Under the pieces are notes generated by a model. That model saw nothing but the letters and a program-made list of their open reading frames with translations, had not been told where the DNA came from and searched no databases. Below are positions 1 to 8,478 of a DNA stretch of 34,163 bases, one piece after another (position 1 is the first letter of the stretch; each line of letters starts with the position of its first letter). The DNA lies in assembly GCA_050014355.1 (NCBI GenBank), contig JBEKDL010000011.1, positions 1-34,163 on the forward strand, read 5' to 3'. A program made the position numbers and the translations under genes. Source of the DNA: Fen-1077 sp050014355 (lineage in GTDB: Bacteria; Chloroflexota; Dehalococcoidia; Dehalococcoidales; RBG-16-60-22).

Positions 1-690
1 ATCGACGCTGACCCCGACGCCAACCTGGCAGCTACCCTCGGCTTCCCCGACGCAGCCAAAATAACCCCTATCTCCGAGATGAGCGACCTCATCGAAGAGC
101 GCGTGGGCGTCCGCCCCGGGCAGTCCGGCTCTTTTTTCCGCCTGAACCCCCGGGTAGACGACCTGCCGGAAAAATATTCCGCCAGGCTGGGCGGCATCCG
201 GCTGATGGTGATGGGGCGCATTAAGAGGGGCGGCACCGGCTGCTATTGCGCCGAGGGCGCTCTGTTGCAGGCGCTTACCAGCCATCTACTTTTACAAAGA
301 GATGAAGTGGTTATCCTGGACATGGAGGCAGGTATCGAGCACCTGTCCCGCGGGACCGTCAAGGCCGTGGATAAGCTGATTATCGTGGTGGAGCCGGGGC
401 GCAGGAGCATCGAGACTGCCCAGACTATCATCGGGCTGGCGAAGGACCTCGGCCTGCCAAGCCTCGCTGCGGTCGGCAACAAGGTGCGTGACGCCGCCGA
501 CCGTGAGTTTATCCGGAAGAGCCTGCCCGGCACTGAAATGCTGGGCTATATTTCTTACGACCCGGCCATTACCGAGGCCGACCTGGCCGATAAACCACTT
601 TTCGCGGCGGTGCCGCATACCGTTAAAGAGGTCAGGCAAATCTATGATAAGCTCATGGCTGCCGCGCGGCAGCCCGGGGCTAAAAAATAA
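1..690 (+). CDS. cooC: CooC/AcsF-type nickel-insertion ATPase, 5' end outside window
   Basis: This is a MinD/CooC-family P-loop ATPase whose relatives insert nickel into CO dehydrogenase or acetyl-CoA synthase. The reading frame is open from base 1, so the start and the Walker A loop lie upstream of the window. The first visible residues, IDADPDANLAATLG, match the stretch just after the P-loop in this family and parallel VDADPNSNLAENLG in the second CooC gene at 2672. A Cys-Tyr-Cys motif (codons at 241 and 247) corresponds to the CxC metal site of CooC. DMEAGIEHLSRGT corresponds to the conserved DNEAGMEHLSRRT segment of the second copy. It lies 62 bases upstream of fhs at the head of the visible cluster. 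The family assignment is firm; whether it serves AcsA or AcsB cannot be told from sequence. Confidence 0.85.
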   Translation: MDADPDANLAATLGFPDAAKITPISEMSDLIEERVGVRPGQSGSFFRLNPRVDDLPEKYSARLGGIRLMVMGRIKRGGTGCYCAEGALLQALTSHLLLQRDEVVILDMEAGIEHLSRGTVKAVDKLIIVVEPGRRSIETAQTIIGLAKDLGLPSLAAVGNKVRDAADREFIRKSLPGTEMLGYISYDPAITEADLADKPLFAAVPHTVKEVRQIYDKLMAAARQPGAKK

Positions 691-703
691 CGATACAGAT
701 AAA

Positions 704-726
704 ATAGTTATGTCGCAACATAGTTA
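704..726 (+). promoter_or_regulatory. Direct repeat/palindrome upstream of fhs, possible operator
   Basis: The heptamer ATAGTTA occurs twice, at 704-710 and 720-726. A short inverted pair, TATGT and ACATA, lies between them. The element sits in the AT-rich 62-bp spacer just before the strong Shine-Dalgarno of fhs. A regulator site is possible, but the spacer is short and AT-rich, so chance is a real alternative. Confidence 0.2.
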
Positions 727-752
727 AGCAATAAAAAGCGAAGGAGGTTTTC

Positions 753-2528
753 GTGGCTTACGACGTATCCAAAATGGCAGACTGGCAGATTGCGGACGCT
801 GCCGAAGAGAAAATGCCTACCCCGGACGAATGGCGAACTAAACTGGGCTTGAAGAAAGATGAAATTCTCGCCTACGGGAAAGTCGCCAAAATTGACTTTT
901 TAAAGGTGATCGACCGGCTCAAGAACAAACCTGACGGCAAGTACATTGAGGTAACCGCGGTAACGCCCACCCCGCTGGGTGAAGGCAAGACGACCACCAC
1001 CATGGGCCTCATGGAAGGCCTGGGCTATCAGAAAGAAAGCGTGGGCGGCTGCATCCGCCAGCCATCAGGCGGCCCGACCATGAACGTGAAAGGCACTGCG
1101 GCCGGCGGCGGCAACGCCCTGCTAATCCCGCACACCGAATTTTCCATGGGTCTCACCGGCGATATCAATGACATCATGAACGCCCATAACCTGGCGATGG
1201 TGGCGCTTACGGCCCGCATGCAGCACGAGCGCAACTACGATGACGAACAGCTGGCCAGACTAAGTCATATGCGCCGACTGGATATCGACCCCCTGCGCGT
1301 GGAGATGGGCTGGATTATGGACTATTGCGCCCAGGCCCTGCGGAACATCATCATCGGCATGGGCAGCCAGCGAACCGACGGCTATATGATGCAGTCCAAA
1401 TTCGGTATCGCCGTAAGCTCCGAGTTGATGGCCATCCTGTCCATCGTTACCGACCTGGCCGACCTGCGGAAAAAGCTCGCTGAAATTACCGTCGCCTTCG
1501 ATAAGAAGGGCAACCCGATTACCACCTCTGACCTGGAAGTGGCCGGCGCTATGACGGCGTGGATGCGCAACACCATTAACCCCACCCTCTGCTGCACCGC
1601 CGAGTACCAGCCATGCTTCGTCCATGCGGGGCCGTTTGCCAACATCGCCGTCGGCCAATCATCGATTATCGCCGACCGTATCGGCCTGAAGATGTTCGAC
1701 TATCACATCACCGAGAGCGGCTTCGCCTCGGACATCGGTTTCGAGAAGTTCTGGAACGTCAAGTGCCGCTACAGCGGCCTCAAGCCGAACGTATCCGTGC
1801 TTGTCGCCACGGTACGCTCGCTCAAAATGCACGGCGGCGGCCCCAAGGTAGTCGCCGGCGTGGCCCTGCCCGATGCCTATAAAAAAGCTGCCCCGGCCCT
1901 GGTGGAAAAAGGCTGCGCCAACCTGGTACACCATATCAATATTATCCGGGCGGCCGGCATTAACCCGGTGGTCTGCGTCAATAGCTTCCCCACCGATACC
2001 AAGGAAGAGGTAAATATCGTTCGAAAAGCCGCCGAAGCCGCGGGAGCCCGCTGCGCCGTATCAACACACTATTCCAACGGCGGCGCCGGCGCCCTGGAGC
2101 TGGCCGATGCCGTCAAGGAAGCCTGCAAACAGAAGAACGACTTCAAGTTCCTCTATCCTAAAGAGATGAAGTTGCGAGAGCGGGTAGACAAGGTAGCCAA
2201 GGTGGTCTATGGCGCCGATGGCGTGTCCTGGAGCGCGGAAGCCGAGGCCAAGGCCAAGGCTTTCGAGGCCGACCCCAAGTACGATGATTACGCCACCATG
2301 ATGGTCAAGACGCACTTGAGCCTTACCCACGACCCGACCATCAAGGGCGTGCCCAAGGGCTGGACGCTGCCTATACGCGATGTCCTCATCTATTCCGGGG
2401 CCAAGTTCCTGTGCCCGATGGCCGGCACTATCAGCCTGATGCCAGCTACCGGCTCCGACCCGGCTTTCCGGAAAGTGGACGTGGACGTTAATACCGGCAA
2501 AGTCAAGGGACTCCACGAGGTTGACTAG
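753..2528 (+). CDS. fhs: Formate-tetrahydrofolate ligase
   Basis: This cytoplasmic enzyme makes 10-formyl-THF from formate, THF and ATP, the first folate step of the methyl branch of the Wood-Ljungdahl pathway. The start is GTG at 753, preceded by AAGGAGG with good spacing. The ATP-binding loop TPTPLGEGKTTTT is at residues 71-83, and the protein aligns in style with Fhs throughout (SGGPTMNVKGTAAGGG follows the loop). At 591 residues it is somewhat longer than the roughly 557-residue clostridial enzymes. The extra length includes an N-terminal segment ahead of the catalytic core. It lies between two CooC-type genes and upstream of two folD genes, which fits a WLP role. A TCATTGCGAG-type inverted repeat follows the stop codon. 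Confidence 0.96.
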   Translation: MAYDVSKMADWQIADAAEEKMPTPDEWRTKLGLKKDEILAYGKVAKIDFLKVIDRLKNKPDGKYIEVTAVTPTPLGEGKTTTTMGLMEGLGYQKESVGGCIRQPSGGPTMNVKGTAAGGGNALLIPHTEFSMGLTGDINDIMNAHNLAMVALTARMQHERNYDDEQLARLSHMRRLDIDPLRVEMGWIMDYCAQALRNIIIGMGSQRTDGYMMQSKFGIAVSSELMAILSIVTDLADLRKKLAEITVAFDKKGNPITTSDLEVAGAMTAWMRNTINPTLCCTAEYQPCFVHAGPFANIAVGQSSIIADRIGLKMFDYHITESGFASDIGFEKFWNVKCRYSGLKPNVSVLVATVRSLKMHGGGPKVVAGVALPDAYKKAAPALVEKGCANLVHHINIIRAAGINPVVCVNSFPTDTKEEVNIVRKAAEAAGARCAVSTHYSNGGAGALELADAVKEACKQKNDFKFLYPKEMKLRERVDKVAKVVYGADGVSWSAEAEAKAKAFEADPKYDDYATMMVKTHLSLTHDPTIKGVPKGWTLPIRDVLIYSGAKFLCPMAGTISLMPATGSDPAFRKVDVDVNTGKVKGLHEVD

Positions 2529-2540
2529 AGAGTGAAATAG

Positions 2541-2633
2541 CTGTCATTGCGAGAAGCGCAGCGACGAAGCAATCTCCAATTCGGGTTAAAGACTCTGAAG
2601 GAGATTGCCACGGGCTAAAGCCCTCGCAATGAA
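2541..2633. repeat. TCATTGCGAG inverted repeat, copy 1 (fhs/cooC spacer)
   Basis: Outer arms TCATTGCGAG (2544-2553) and CTCGCAATGA (2623-2632) are perfectly complementary. Inner arms GCAATCTCC (2569-2577) and GGAGATTGC (2600-2608) also pair, and a GGGC-TAAA-GCCC minihairpin lies beside the right arm. The unit of about 90 bp would fold into a long stem in DNA or RNA. Related copies are at 10716, 22151 and 34000. It resembles REP/MITE-like intergenic repeats. Confidence 0.85.
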
Positions 2634-2671
2634 AATGTGAGATAATAAATAGAGAGGAAATAGTACATTAA

Positions 2672-3457
2672 TTGAGCATCAACATTGCTGTTGCGGGCAA
2701 AGGGGGCACGGGGAAGACCTCCGTGGCCAGCCTGGTTATCCGGTACCTGCTCAATAACGGGCTGGGGACGGTGCTTGCCGTCGATGCAGACCCTAACTCC
2801 AACCTGGCTGAAAACCTCGGTCTGGAAGTAAGGAATACCGTAGGGCGGATTCTGAACGAGTTCCAGGGGGAAAAGCTCCATATTCCGGCCGGCATGACTA
2901 AAGAGGCCTTCCTGGAATACCGGCTCAACCTGGCCATATCGGAAGGTAAAAAACTCGACCTGATTACGATGGGGCGCGGCGAAGGCCCGGAATGCTACTG
3001 TTACCCTAACACAGTCATCCGCAAACTGATAGACGATTGGGCTAAAAACTACACCTACGTCGTCATGGACAACGAAGCCGGCATGGAGCATTTGAGCCGG
3101 CGCACGACGCAGAACATCGATGAACTGCTCCTCGTATCCGACCACTCGGTCAAAGGCCTGCGCGCGGTAGAACGCATCAGGCAGCTGGTAGCCGAACTCA
3201 AGCTCATTGTTAAAAGAGAATCCGTGGTCTTGAACCTCGTTCCCGGCGAGATAGACCCACTGCTTAAAGAAGAAATGAGGAGGCTGGGCATAGCGCCCGC
3301 CGCCGTGATACCGGCGGACGAGGAATTGAAACGCTTTGACCTGCAACAGAAACCAATCTTCAACCTGCCGGATACATCTAAAGCGGTCATAGCCGTGAAT
3401 GGACTGATGGAAAGATTATTAAGCAAGACTGCGGCTACTAAACCTGTCAATAATTGA
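2672..3457 (+). CDS. cooC: CooC-type nickel-insertion ATPase, second copy
   Basis: This is a complete 261-residue MinD/CooC ATPase. The N-terminal deviant Walker A motif GKGGTGKTS is at residues 9-17, followed by VDADPNSNLAENLG. A CYC metal motif (GPECYCYP) and DNEAGMEHLSRRT are present as in CO dehydrogenase maturation proteins. The start is TTG at 2672, because the P-loop strand begins immediately after it and no ATG or GTG lies in frame close by. AGAGGAAA about 13 bases upstream is a weak ribosome site. Likely role: ATP-dependent nickel delivery to the CO dehydrogenase C-cluster or the ACS A-cluster. It is similar to but clearly diverged from the partial gene at the window start, so the pair may serve different clients. 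Confidence 0.9.
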   Translation: MSINIAVAGKGGTGKTSVASLVIRYLLNNGLGTVLAVDADPNSNLAENLGLEVRNTVGRILNEFQGEKLHIPAGMTKEAFLEYRLNLAISEGKKLDLITMGRGEGPECYCYPNTVIRKLIDDWAKNYTYVVMDNEAGMEHLSRRTTQNIDELLLVSDHSVKGLRAVERIRQLVAELKLIVKRESVVLNLVPGEIDPLLKEEMRRLGIAPAAVIPADEELKRFDLQQKPIFNLPDTSKAVIAVNGLMERLLSKTAATKPVNN

Positions 3458-3484
3458 TATAATTAATAATAAAGGGGGTAAAAG

Positions 3485-4363
3485 ATGACGGCAGAGATAA
3501 TTGATGGCAGAAAAATAGCCGCGGACATCCAGGGTGAACTAAAACAGAGAATAGCCAACCTCCAAAAAAAAGGCGTATCACCCAAACTCGTGACCATTCT
3601 GGTTGGTGAAGACCCCGCCTCCCTCTCCTACCTCCGCGGCATTACCAGGAGCTGTGGCGAAGTCGGTGTATTAACCGATAGCGCTAAGCTCCCCGCCACC
3701 GCCACCCAGAAAGACCTCCTCAATAAAATACAGGAGCTTAACCGCGACGATAAAGTCCACGGCATCCTCCTCTTTTTACCCCTGCCCAAACACCTGAACG
3801 CCCTGGAAGCTGAGAGCGCTATCTCCCCCGCCAAGGACGTGGACGGCACAAATCCTATCAGTGCCGGTAAGCTACTTCTCGGCGAAGAGACTTTCTTCCC
3901 CTCCACTCCATACGGCGTCCAGGAGCTACTCATGCGGAGCGGCCATAATCCCGATGGCAAACACGTGGTCATCGTTGGCCGCAGCAATATCGTCGGCAAG
4001 CCGTTGATGGGTATGCTCATCCAGAAACAAAAAGGCGCCAATGCCACGGTCACCGTGTGCCATACCGGGACCAGAAACCTGGCCGAGGTCACAAAGCAGG
4101 CAGATATTCTGGTGGCCGCAATGGGCAAAGCCAAAGCCGTCACCGCTGACATGGTAAGGCACGGTGCCATCGTAGCGGACGTGGGTGTGAATTTCATTCC
4201 TGACCCGGCTACAGGCAAGAACAAGCAGGTCGGCGATGTGGATTTCGAGGCGGTGAAAGAAATAGCCGGTGCTATCACTCCAGTACCGGGAGGAACAGGG
4301 GCAGTGACCTCGATGATGCTTATGGCCAACACCGTGCGTGCTGCGGAGACTTCGATAAAATAA
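3485..4363 (+). CDS. folD: FolD paralogue 1, probable methylene-THF dehydrogenase with degraded cyclohydrolase site
   Basis: This belongs to the FolD family (methylene-THF dehydrogenase/methenyl-THF cyclohydrolase). Its 292 residues match family length; it has an ATG start and a GGGGG ribosome site. Using E. coli FolD as reference, Tyr50 is kept (Tyr49), but the catalytic Lys54 is Ile53 (YLRGITRS instead of YVxxKxK). The active-site Gln98 is Phe97 (GILLFLPLP instead of GILVQLPLP). Asp121 is kept (Asp120), but FH after DVDG is TN. Near the C-terminus GGVGPMT has become GGTGAVT. In contrast the NAD(P) half is intact: GRSNIVGKP at 165-173, the STPYG loop and CHTGT. The inference is a dehydrogenase that has lost cyclohydrolase activity. 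It starts 16 bases before its partner FolD2. Confidence 0.9.
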   Translation: MTAEIIDGRKIAADIQGELKQRIANLQKKGVSPKLVTILVGEDPASLSYLRGITRSCGEVGVLTDSAKLPATATQKDLLNKIQELNRDDKVHGILLFLPLPKHLNALEAESAISPAKDVDGTNPISAGKLLLGEETFFPSTPYGVQELLMRSGHNPDGKHVVIVGRSNIVGKPLMGMLIQKQKGANATVTVCHTGTRNLAEVTKQADILVAAMGKAKAVTADMVRHGAIVADVGVNFIPDPATGKNKQVGDVDFEAVKEIAGAITPVPGGTGAVTSMMLMANTVRAAETSIK

Positions 4364-4378
4364 AGCTGGAGGGGCTAC

Positions 4379-5263
4379 ATGCCAGCCATAATATTAGACG
4401 GAAAGAAAATATCATCCGAAATAAGGGAAGAGCTCAAGGGTGAAGTCAATCGGCTTAAAGCGCAGGGTGTAGTGCCGGGCCTTTCCGGCATACTGGTGGG
4501 TGAAGAACCGGGCTCTACCACCTATGTCGGCCTGAAAAGCAAGGCCTGCGAAGAGGTGGGCGTCAGGGAAGCAATGGTTCATTTGCCCGAGACGGTTACC
4601 GAGCGTGAGCTATTAATTACGATCGACAAACTCAATAAAGACCCTAAGGTCCATGCAATATTTATACAACTGCCCATGCCGAAGCATCTCTCTGAAGAGA
4701 AAGCACTGGCCGCCATTATTCCCGAAAAGGACGTAGATGGATTTCATGCCATGAACGTCGGCCGGGCCTGGCTGGGGCAGCCCGCTTTCGTACCAGCGGT
4801 GGCTATCGCTATTCATGAGATGCTTACTCGCAGCGGTTACGACCTTAAAGATAAAAACGTGGTGATTGTCAATACCGATAGCATGGTAGGCCGGCCGCTT
4901 GCCTCGATTCTCGTCCAGGACAAAGCTACAGCCAGAGCGAACGTTACGTTGTGCCATCCTAATACCGCTGACCTCGCCTCGTATACCTGCCGGGCCGATA
5001 TACTGATAGTTTCGGTCAATAAACCGAAGTTCATCACCGCTGACATGATACAAAAGGGCGCGGTATTAATCGATTTCGGCGCCACCTTCGTGGAAGACCC
5101 CGTCACCAAAAAGCGGAAAACGGTGGGCGATGTTGATGCCGAGGGGGTAAAGGAGAAGGCGAGTGCCATATCACCCGTGCCCGGTGGCGTGGGCCCGATG
5201 CTGGTCACCATGCTGATGTTGAGTACCGTCCAGGCGGCCAAAATGGCTGCTGGTTTATCTTGA
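4379..5263 (+). CDS. folD: FolD paralogue 2, probable methenyl-THF cyclohydrolase with degraded NAD(P) site
   Basis: This second FolD-family protein has 294 residues and the same residue numbering as the first through most of its length. The cyclohydrolase residues are all present: Tyr49, Lys53 (YVGLKSKACEEVG), Gln97 (FIQLPMP), Asp120 in KDVDGFH, and GGVGPM near the end. The dinucleotide half is damaged: GRSNIVG has become NTDSMVG (165-171), the TPxG loop has become VAIAI, and the later G of AxGxP is Asn (SVNKPKF). The inference is a cyclohydrolase that no longer binds NAD(P). It may also be a regulatory or structural partner of FolD1. GGAGGGGC lies just before its ATG. Its stop is followed after 17 bases by the next start. 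Confidence 0.9.
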   Translation: MPAIILDGKKISSEIREELKGEVNRLKAQGVVPGLSGILVGEEPGSTTYVGLKSKACEEVGVREAMVHLPETVTERELLITIDKLNKDPKVHAIFIQLPMPKHLSEEKALAAIIPEKDVDGFHAMNVGRAWLGQPAFVPAVAIAIHEMLTRSGYDLKDKNVVIVNTDSMVGRPLASILVQDKATARANVTLCHPNTADLASYTCRADILIVSVNKPKFITADMIQKGAVLIDFGATFVEDPVTKKRKTVGDVDAEGVKEKASAISPVPGGVGPMLVTMLMLSTVQAAKMAAGLS

Positions 5264-5280
5264 GAAACAAGGAGGAAATC

Positions 5281-5499
5281 ATGGCCTATAAGACAATTAA
5301 AAAAGAGGCACCCGGGCGGGGCAAGGTAGACATCCTGGCGGAGACGTACGAGGCGGGCGAGCCGCAGGGTGAAGAGGCCGGCCGGTGGCGCCAGAAACTG
5401 GAAAGCCGGGATGAAAAGCTGAAGTACCTGCAGACCGGCGAACGCTACTGGTACAGCGATGACTGGTTCGGCAGTGAAAAGAGAAAAAACCCTGCTTGA
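5281..5499 (+). CDS. Unrecognised 72-aa charged protein in WLP cluster
   Basis: I do not recognise this protein. ATG at 5281 is chosen because AAGGAGG at 5268-5274 is ideally spaced from it; an in-frame TTG at 5260 has no such site. The product is highly charged, without Cys, signal peptide or membrane segment. It begins with a basic stretch (MAYKTIKKEAPGRGK) and ends with an aromatic-rich tail (ERYWYSDDWFG). It is not MetV-like, since it lacks the zinc-binding cysteines. The strong ribosome site, tight spacing to folD2 and to acsD (14 bases), and GC-rich codon use like its neighbours all argue that it is a real gene. A small accessory or assembly factor for the corrinoid protein or CODH/ACS is possible but only positional inference. 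Confidence 0.8.
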   Translation: MAYKTIKKEAPGRGKVDILAETYEAGEPQGEEAGRWRQKLESRDEKLKYLQTGERYWYSDDWFGSEKRKNPA

Positions 5500-5513
5500 T
5501 ATAAGGAGGTGAT

Positions 5514-6452
5514 ATGCCTTTCGAAATTCCTAAGACAGCTTATAGCGGGAAGATAAGAGAGATAAAACTGGGGAAGGGCGATAAAGCGGTAACCGTCGGC
5601 GGGGAGACGGCCTATCCGTTCTATCTCTTCGAGGGCGAGATGCCCAATCTGCCCCGAATAGCCATGGAGGTCTACGATATGCCCCCGGAGGAATGGCCGG
5701 CGGCAGCTTTGGAGCCTTTTGCCGGCGTCACCGGCGACCCCATCACCTGGGCGCAGAAGTGCATTAAAGACTATGGGGCCGAGATGATATGTCTCCAGCT
5801 CTTAAGCACCGACCCTAACGGCAAGAACCGACCGGCGGACGAAGCGGCCAAGGTCGCCAAAAAGGTGGCCGATGCTATTAACGTGCCTCTGATTGTCTGG
5901 GGCACGGCCAACCACGACAAAGATACGGAGGTATTGAGGGCCGTCGCCGAGCTCTGTCAGGACAAGAGCCTGATTCTGGGCCCGGTGGAAGAAGCCGACC
6001 ATAAGAAAATCGGGGCGGCCGCCCTCGCTTACAAGCATACCGTGGTCGCCTCCACGCCCATCGATATCAACCTGGCCAAGCAGCTCAATATCCTGCTGGG
6101 CAACCTCGGCGTCCCGGACAACATGCTGGCCATGGACCCCACCGTCAGCAGCATCGGCTACGGCATCGAATACTGTTACTCGGTGATGGAGAGAGTCCGC
6201 ATGGCCGCGCTGACGCAGCAGGACGCCAAGCTCCAGTTCCCCATCATCTGCAATCTTGCGAAGGAGACCTGGAAGACCAAAGAAGCGAAAATAGTCGACC
6301 CGAAAATGGGCGATACTAAAAAGCGGGGTATCTTGCTCGAGGCGATGTCAGCCATGCTCTTGCTGATGGCCGGAGCCGATGTATTGATAATGAGACACCC
6401 TGAAGCGATAAAACTGGTCAGGGAAATGATTGCTGACCTGACGACAAAATAA
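5514..6452 (+). CDS. acsD: Corrinoid iron-sulfur protein small subunit (CODH/ACS delta)
   Basis: This is the small subunit of the corrinoid/iron-sulfur protein. With AcsC it carries the cobamide that takes the methyl group from methyl-THF and gives it to the ACS A-cluster. The 312-residue length is normal. The N-terminal stretch GGETAYPFYLFEGEMPN, PRIAMEVYDMPPEEWP and the TIM-barrel pattern ending in LLMAGADVLIMRHPEAI are typical of AcsD/CdhD. The start is ATG with AAGGAGGTGAT directly upstream. It sits between the unknown small protein and acsA, whereas its partner acsC lies two genes further on. Cytoplasmic. Confidence 0.95.
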   Translation: MPFEIPKTAYSGKIREIKLGKGDKAVTVGGETAYPFYLFEGEMPNLPRIAMEVYDMPPEEWPAAALEPFAGVTGDPITWAQKCIKDYGAEMICLQLLSTDPNGKNRPADEAAKVAKKVADAINVPLIVWGTANHDKDTEVLRAVAELCQDKSLILGPVEEADHKKIGAAALAYKHTVVASTPIDINLAKQLNILLGNLGVPDNMLAMDPTVSSIGYGIEYCYSVMERVRMAALTQQDAKLQFPIICNLAKETWKTKEAKIVDPKMGDTKKRGILLEAMSAMLLLMAGADVLIMRHPEAIKLVREMIADLTTK

Positions 6453-6473
6453 ATCTAGGCAGTGAGGTAAAAG

Positions 6474-8444
6474 ATGGCAGAGGAAAAACAGGAAAAAAGT
6501 ATTGACCAGGCTACTCTCGAGATGCTGGCCAAGGCCGCCGAGGAAAAAATCTCCACGGCTTTTGACCGGGCGGAGAAGATGAAACCCTGTCCCATCGGCG
6601 CGGACGGCAGCTGCTGTAAGAACTGCGCCATGGGGCCGTGCCGCGTGCCGGCGCCCAAGGGCAAACAGGAAACGCCCGAAGAGAAAAAGGCCAGGGTAGG
6701 CGTCTGCGGGGCCACGGCGGAGACCATCGCCGCGCGCAACTTCGTACGCATGATTGCTGCCGGCTCGGCCTCCCACAGCGACCACGGCCGGCGCGTCGTC
6801 GAGGCTTTTAAACTCATGGCCGAGGGCAAGACGGCAGACTTCCAGATTAAAGATGAGCAAAAGCTTCTTAAATTAGCCCTCGATATGGGCGTGACGATAG
6901 GCAACCGCAGCAATAATGAAATCGCCCTGGATATTGCTAAAATCTGCGAGGCCGAGTTCGGCAAGCAGGAGGGCGAGCTCCTCTTTATTAAGAATGCCCC
7001 CAAAAAGCGCCAGGAAATATGGCGCAACCTGGGGGTGGTGCCGCGCGGCATCGACCGCGAGATTGTCGAGCTAATGCACCGCACACACATGGGCGTGGAC
7101 CAGGACTACCGTAACCTCATGCTCCAGGGCACGCGGGCCGCGCTGGCGGACGGGTGGGGCGGCAGCATGATAGCCACCGAAATCCAGGACTGCATGTTCG
7201 GTACGCCCACGCCGACCTTGAGCGAGATAAACCTGGGCGTCCTTAAAGAGGACATGGTCAACGTCATCATCCACGGCCACGAGCCGGCCCTGGCGGAAAT
7301 GCTGGCCGTAGAGAGCCATGACCCCGAGCTTACCAAGTACGCCCAGTCCAAGGGCGCCAAGGGCATCAATCTGGCCGGCATGTGCTGCACCGCCAACGAG
7401 GTAATGATGCGGCACGGAGTACCCATCGCCGGAAACTTCTTACAGCAGGAGTTGGCTATCATCACCGGCGCCGTAGATGCCATGGTCGTCGATGTCCAGT
7501 GCATCATGCAGGGCCTCGCCGAGGTAGCCCGCTGCTTCCATACCAAACTGATAACTACGGATAACCGCGCCAAGATTACCGGCGCCACTTATATGGCCTT
7601 CGATGAACATAACCCCAGGGCGTCCGCCCGGGCCATCATCAAGGCCGCTATCGATAATTTCCCCAACCGCAGTCCCGCCAAGGTAAGAATCCCGCAGGTG
7701 AAGATGCCGCTTATCGCCGGATTCTCCCACGAGACCATCAGCTACCTGCTCGGCGGCCTTTTCCGCGCTTCTTACCGGCCCCTGAACGATAATATCATCA
7801 ACGGCCGCATCCGCGGACTGGCGGGAGTCGTCGGCTGCAATAACGCCCGCACCACCCACGATAGCGCTCACATACTAATGATTAAAGAACTTCTCAAAAA
7901 CGATGTACTGGTGCTTTCTACGGGCTGCGCGGCCATGGCTGCCGCCAAGCAGGGCCTGATGGTGCCGGAAGCCGCTAAAAAGTTCTGCGGGCCGGGCCTG
8001 GCCGAGGTCTGCGAAACGGTAGGCATCCCGCCGGTGCTCCACCTGGGCGCCTGCGTGGATAATAGCCGCATACTGGTGGCCGCCACCGCGGTGGTCAAGG
8101 ACGGCGGGCTCGGCGATGACATCTCCGACCTGCCTGCCGCGGGCGCCGCCCCGGAATGGATGAGCGAAAAGGCTATCGCCATCGGCCAGTATTTCGTGGC
8201 CTCCGGCGTCTATACCGTTTTCGGGACCACCTTCCCGACCATGGGCAACAAGGAATTCACCGACCACCTGTTCAAGGACATGGAGGAAATGTACGGCGGT
8301 AAATGGGACTTCCAGCCTGACCCGGTTAAAGCCGCCCAGAAAATGATTGCCCATATTGATAAGAAGCGTAAAGCCCTGGGCATTGATAAGGCCAGGGAAA
8401 GAGTGCTCTACGATATGGAAATGAGACGCACGCTGGAAGGTTAA
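6474..8444 (+). CDS. acsA: Anaerobic carbon monoxide dehydrogenase catalytic subunit
   Basis: This nickel-iron CO dehydrogenase reduces CO2 to CO for acetyl-CoA synthesis, or oxidises CO. At 656 residues it is close to Moorella AcsA. The B/D-cluster cysteines lie at 39, 47, 48, 51 and 56, with a further Cys at 78. C-cluster motifs follow in the expected order: HGHEPALAEML, MCCTANEVMMRHG, DVQCIMQGL, VVGCNNARTTHD, LSTGCAAMAAAKQG and HLGACVDNSRI. It lies directly upstream of acsB, so it is the AcsA of a bifunctional complex rather than a stand-alone CooS. The ribosome site GTGAGG is modest. The two CooC-type genes upstream are the likely nickel chaperones. Confidence 0.96.
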   Translation: MAEEKQEKSIDQATLEMLAKAAEEKISTAFDRAEKMKPCPIGADGSCCKNCAMGPCRVPAPKGKQETPEEKKARVGVCGATAETIAARNFVRMIAAGSASHSDHGRRVVEAFKLMAEGKTADFQIKDEQKLLKLALDMGVTIGNRSNNEIALDIAKICEAEFGKQEGELLFIKNAPKKRQEIWRNLGVVPRGIDREIVELMHRTHMGVDQDYRNLMLQGTRAALADGWGGSMIATEIQDCMFGTPTPTLSEINLGVLKEDMVNVIIHGHEPALAEMLAVESHDPELTKYAQSKGAKGINLAGMCCTANEVMMRHGVPIAGNFLQQELAIITGAVDAMVVDVQCIMQGLAEVARCFHTKLITTDNRAKITGATYMAFDEHNPRASARAIIKAAIDNFPNRSPAKVRIPQVKMPLIAGFSHETISYLLGGLFRASYRPLNDNIINGRIRGLAGVVGCNNARTTHDSAHILMIKELLKNDVLVLSTGCAAMAAAKQGLMVPEAAKKFCGPGLAEVCETVGIPPVLHLGACVDNSRILVAATAVVKDGGLGDDISDLPAAGAAPEWMSEKAIAIGQYFVASGVYTVFGTTFPTMGNKEFTDHLFKDMEEMYGGKWDFQPDPVKAAQKMIAHIDKKRKALGIDKARERVLYDMEMRRTLEG

Positions 8445-8478
8445 TGCGCCCGATTATCAAACTAAGGAGATTTAGGAT

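Noticed and set aside
3485..5263. Two folD genes as an assembly duplication
   Set aside because: The proteins differ at many positions, including catalytic ones, so they are true diverged paralogues.
5260..5280. TTG start seven codons upstream for the small protein
   Set aside because: It overlaps the folD2 stop and lacks a ribosome site; ATG 5281 has AAGGAGG at ideal distance.
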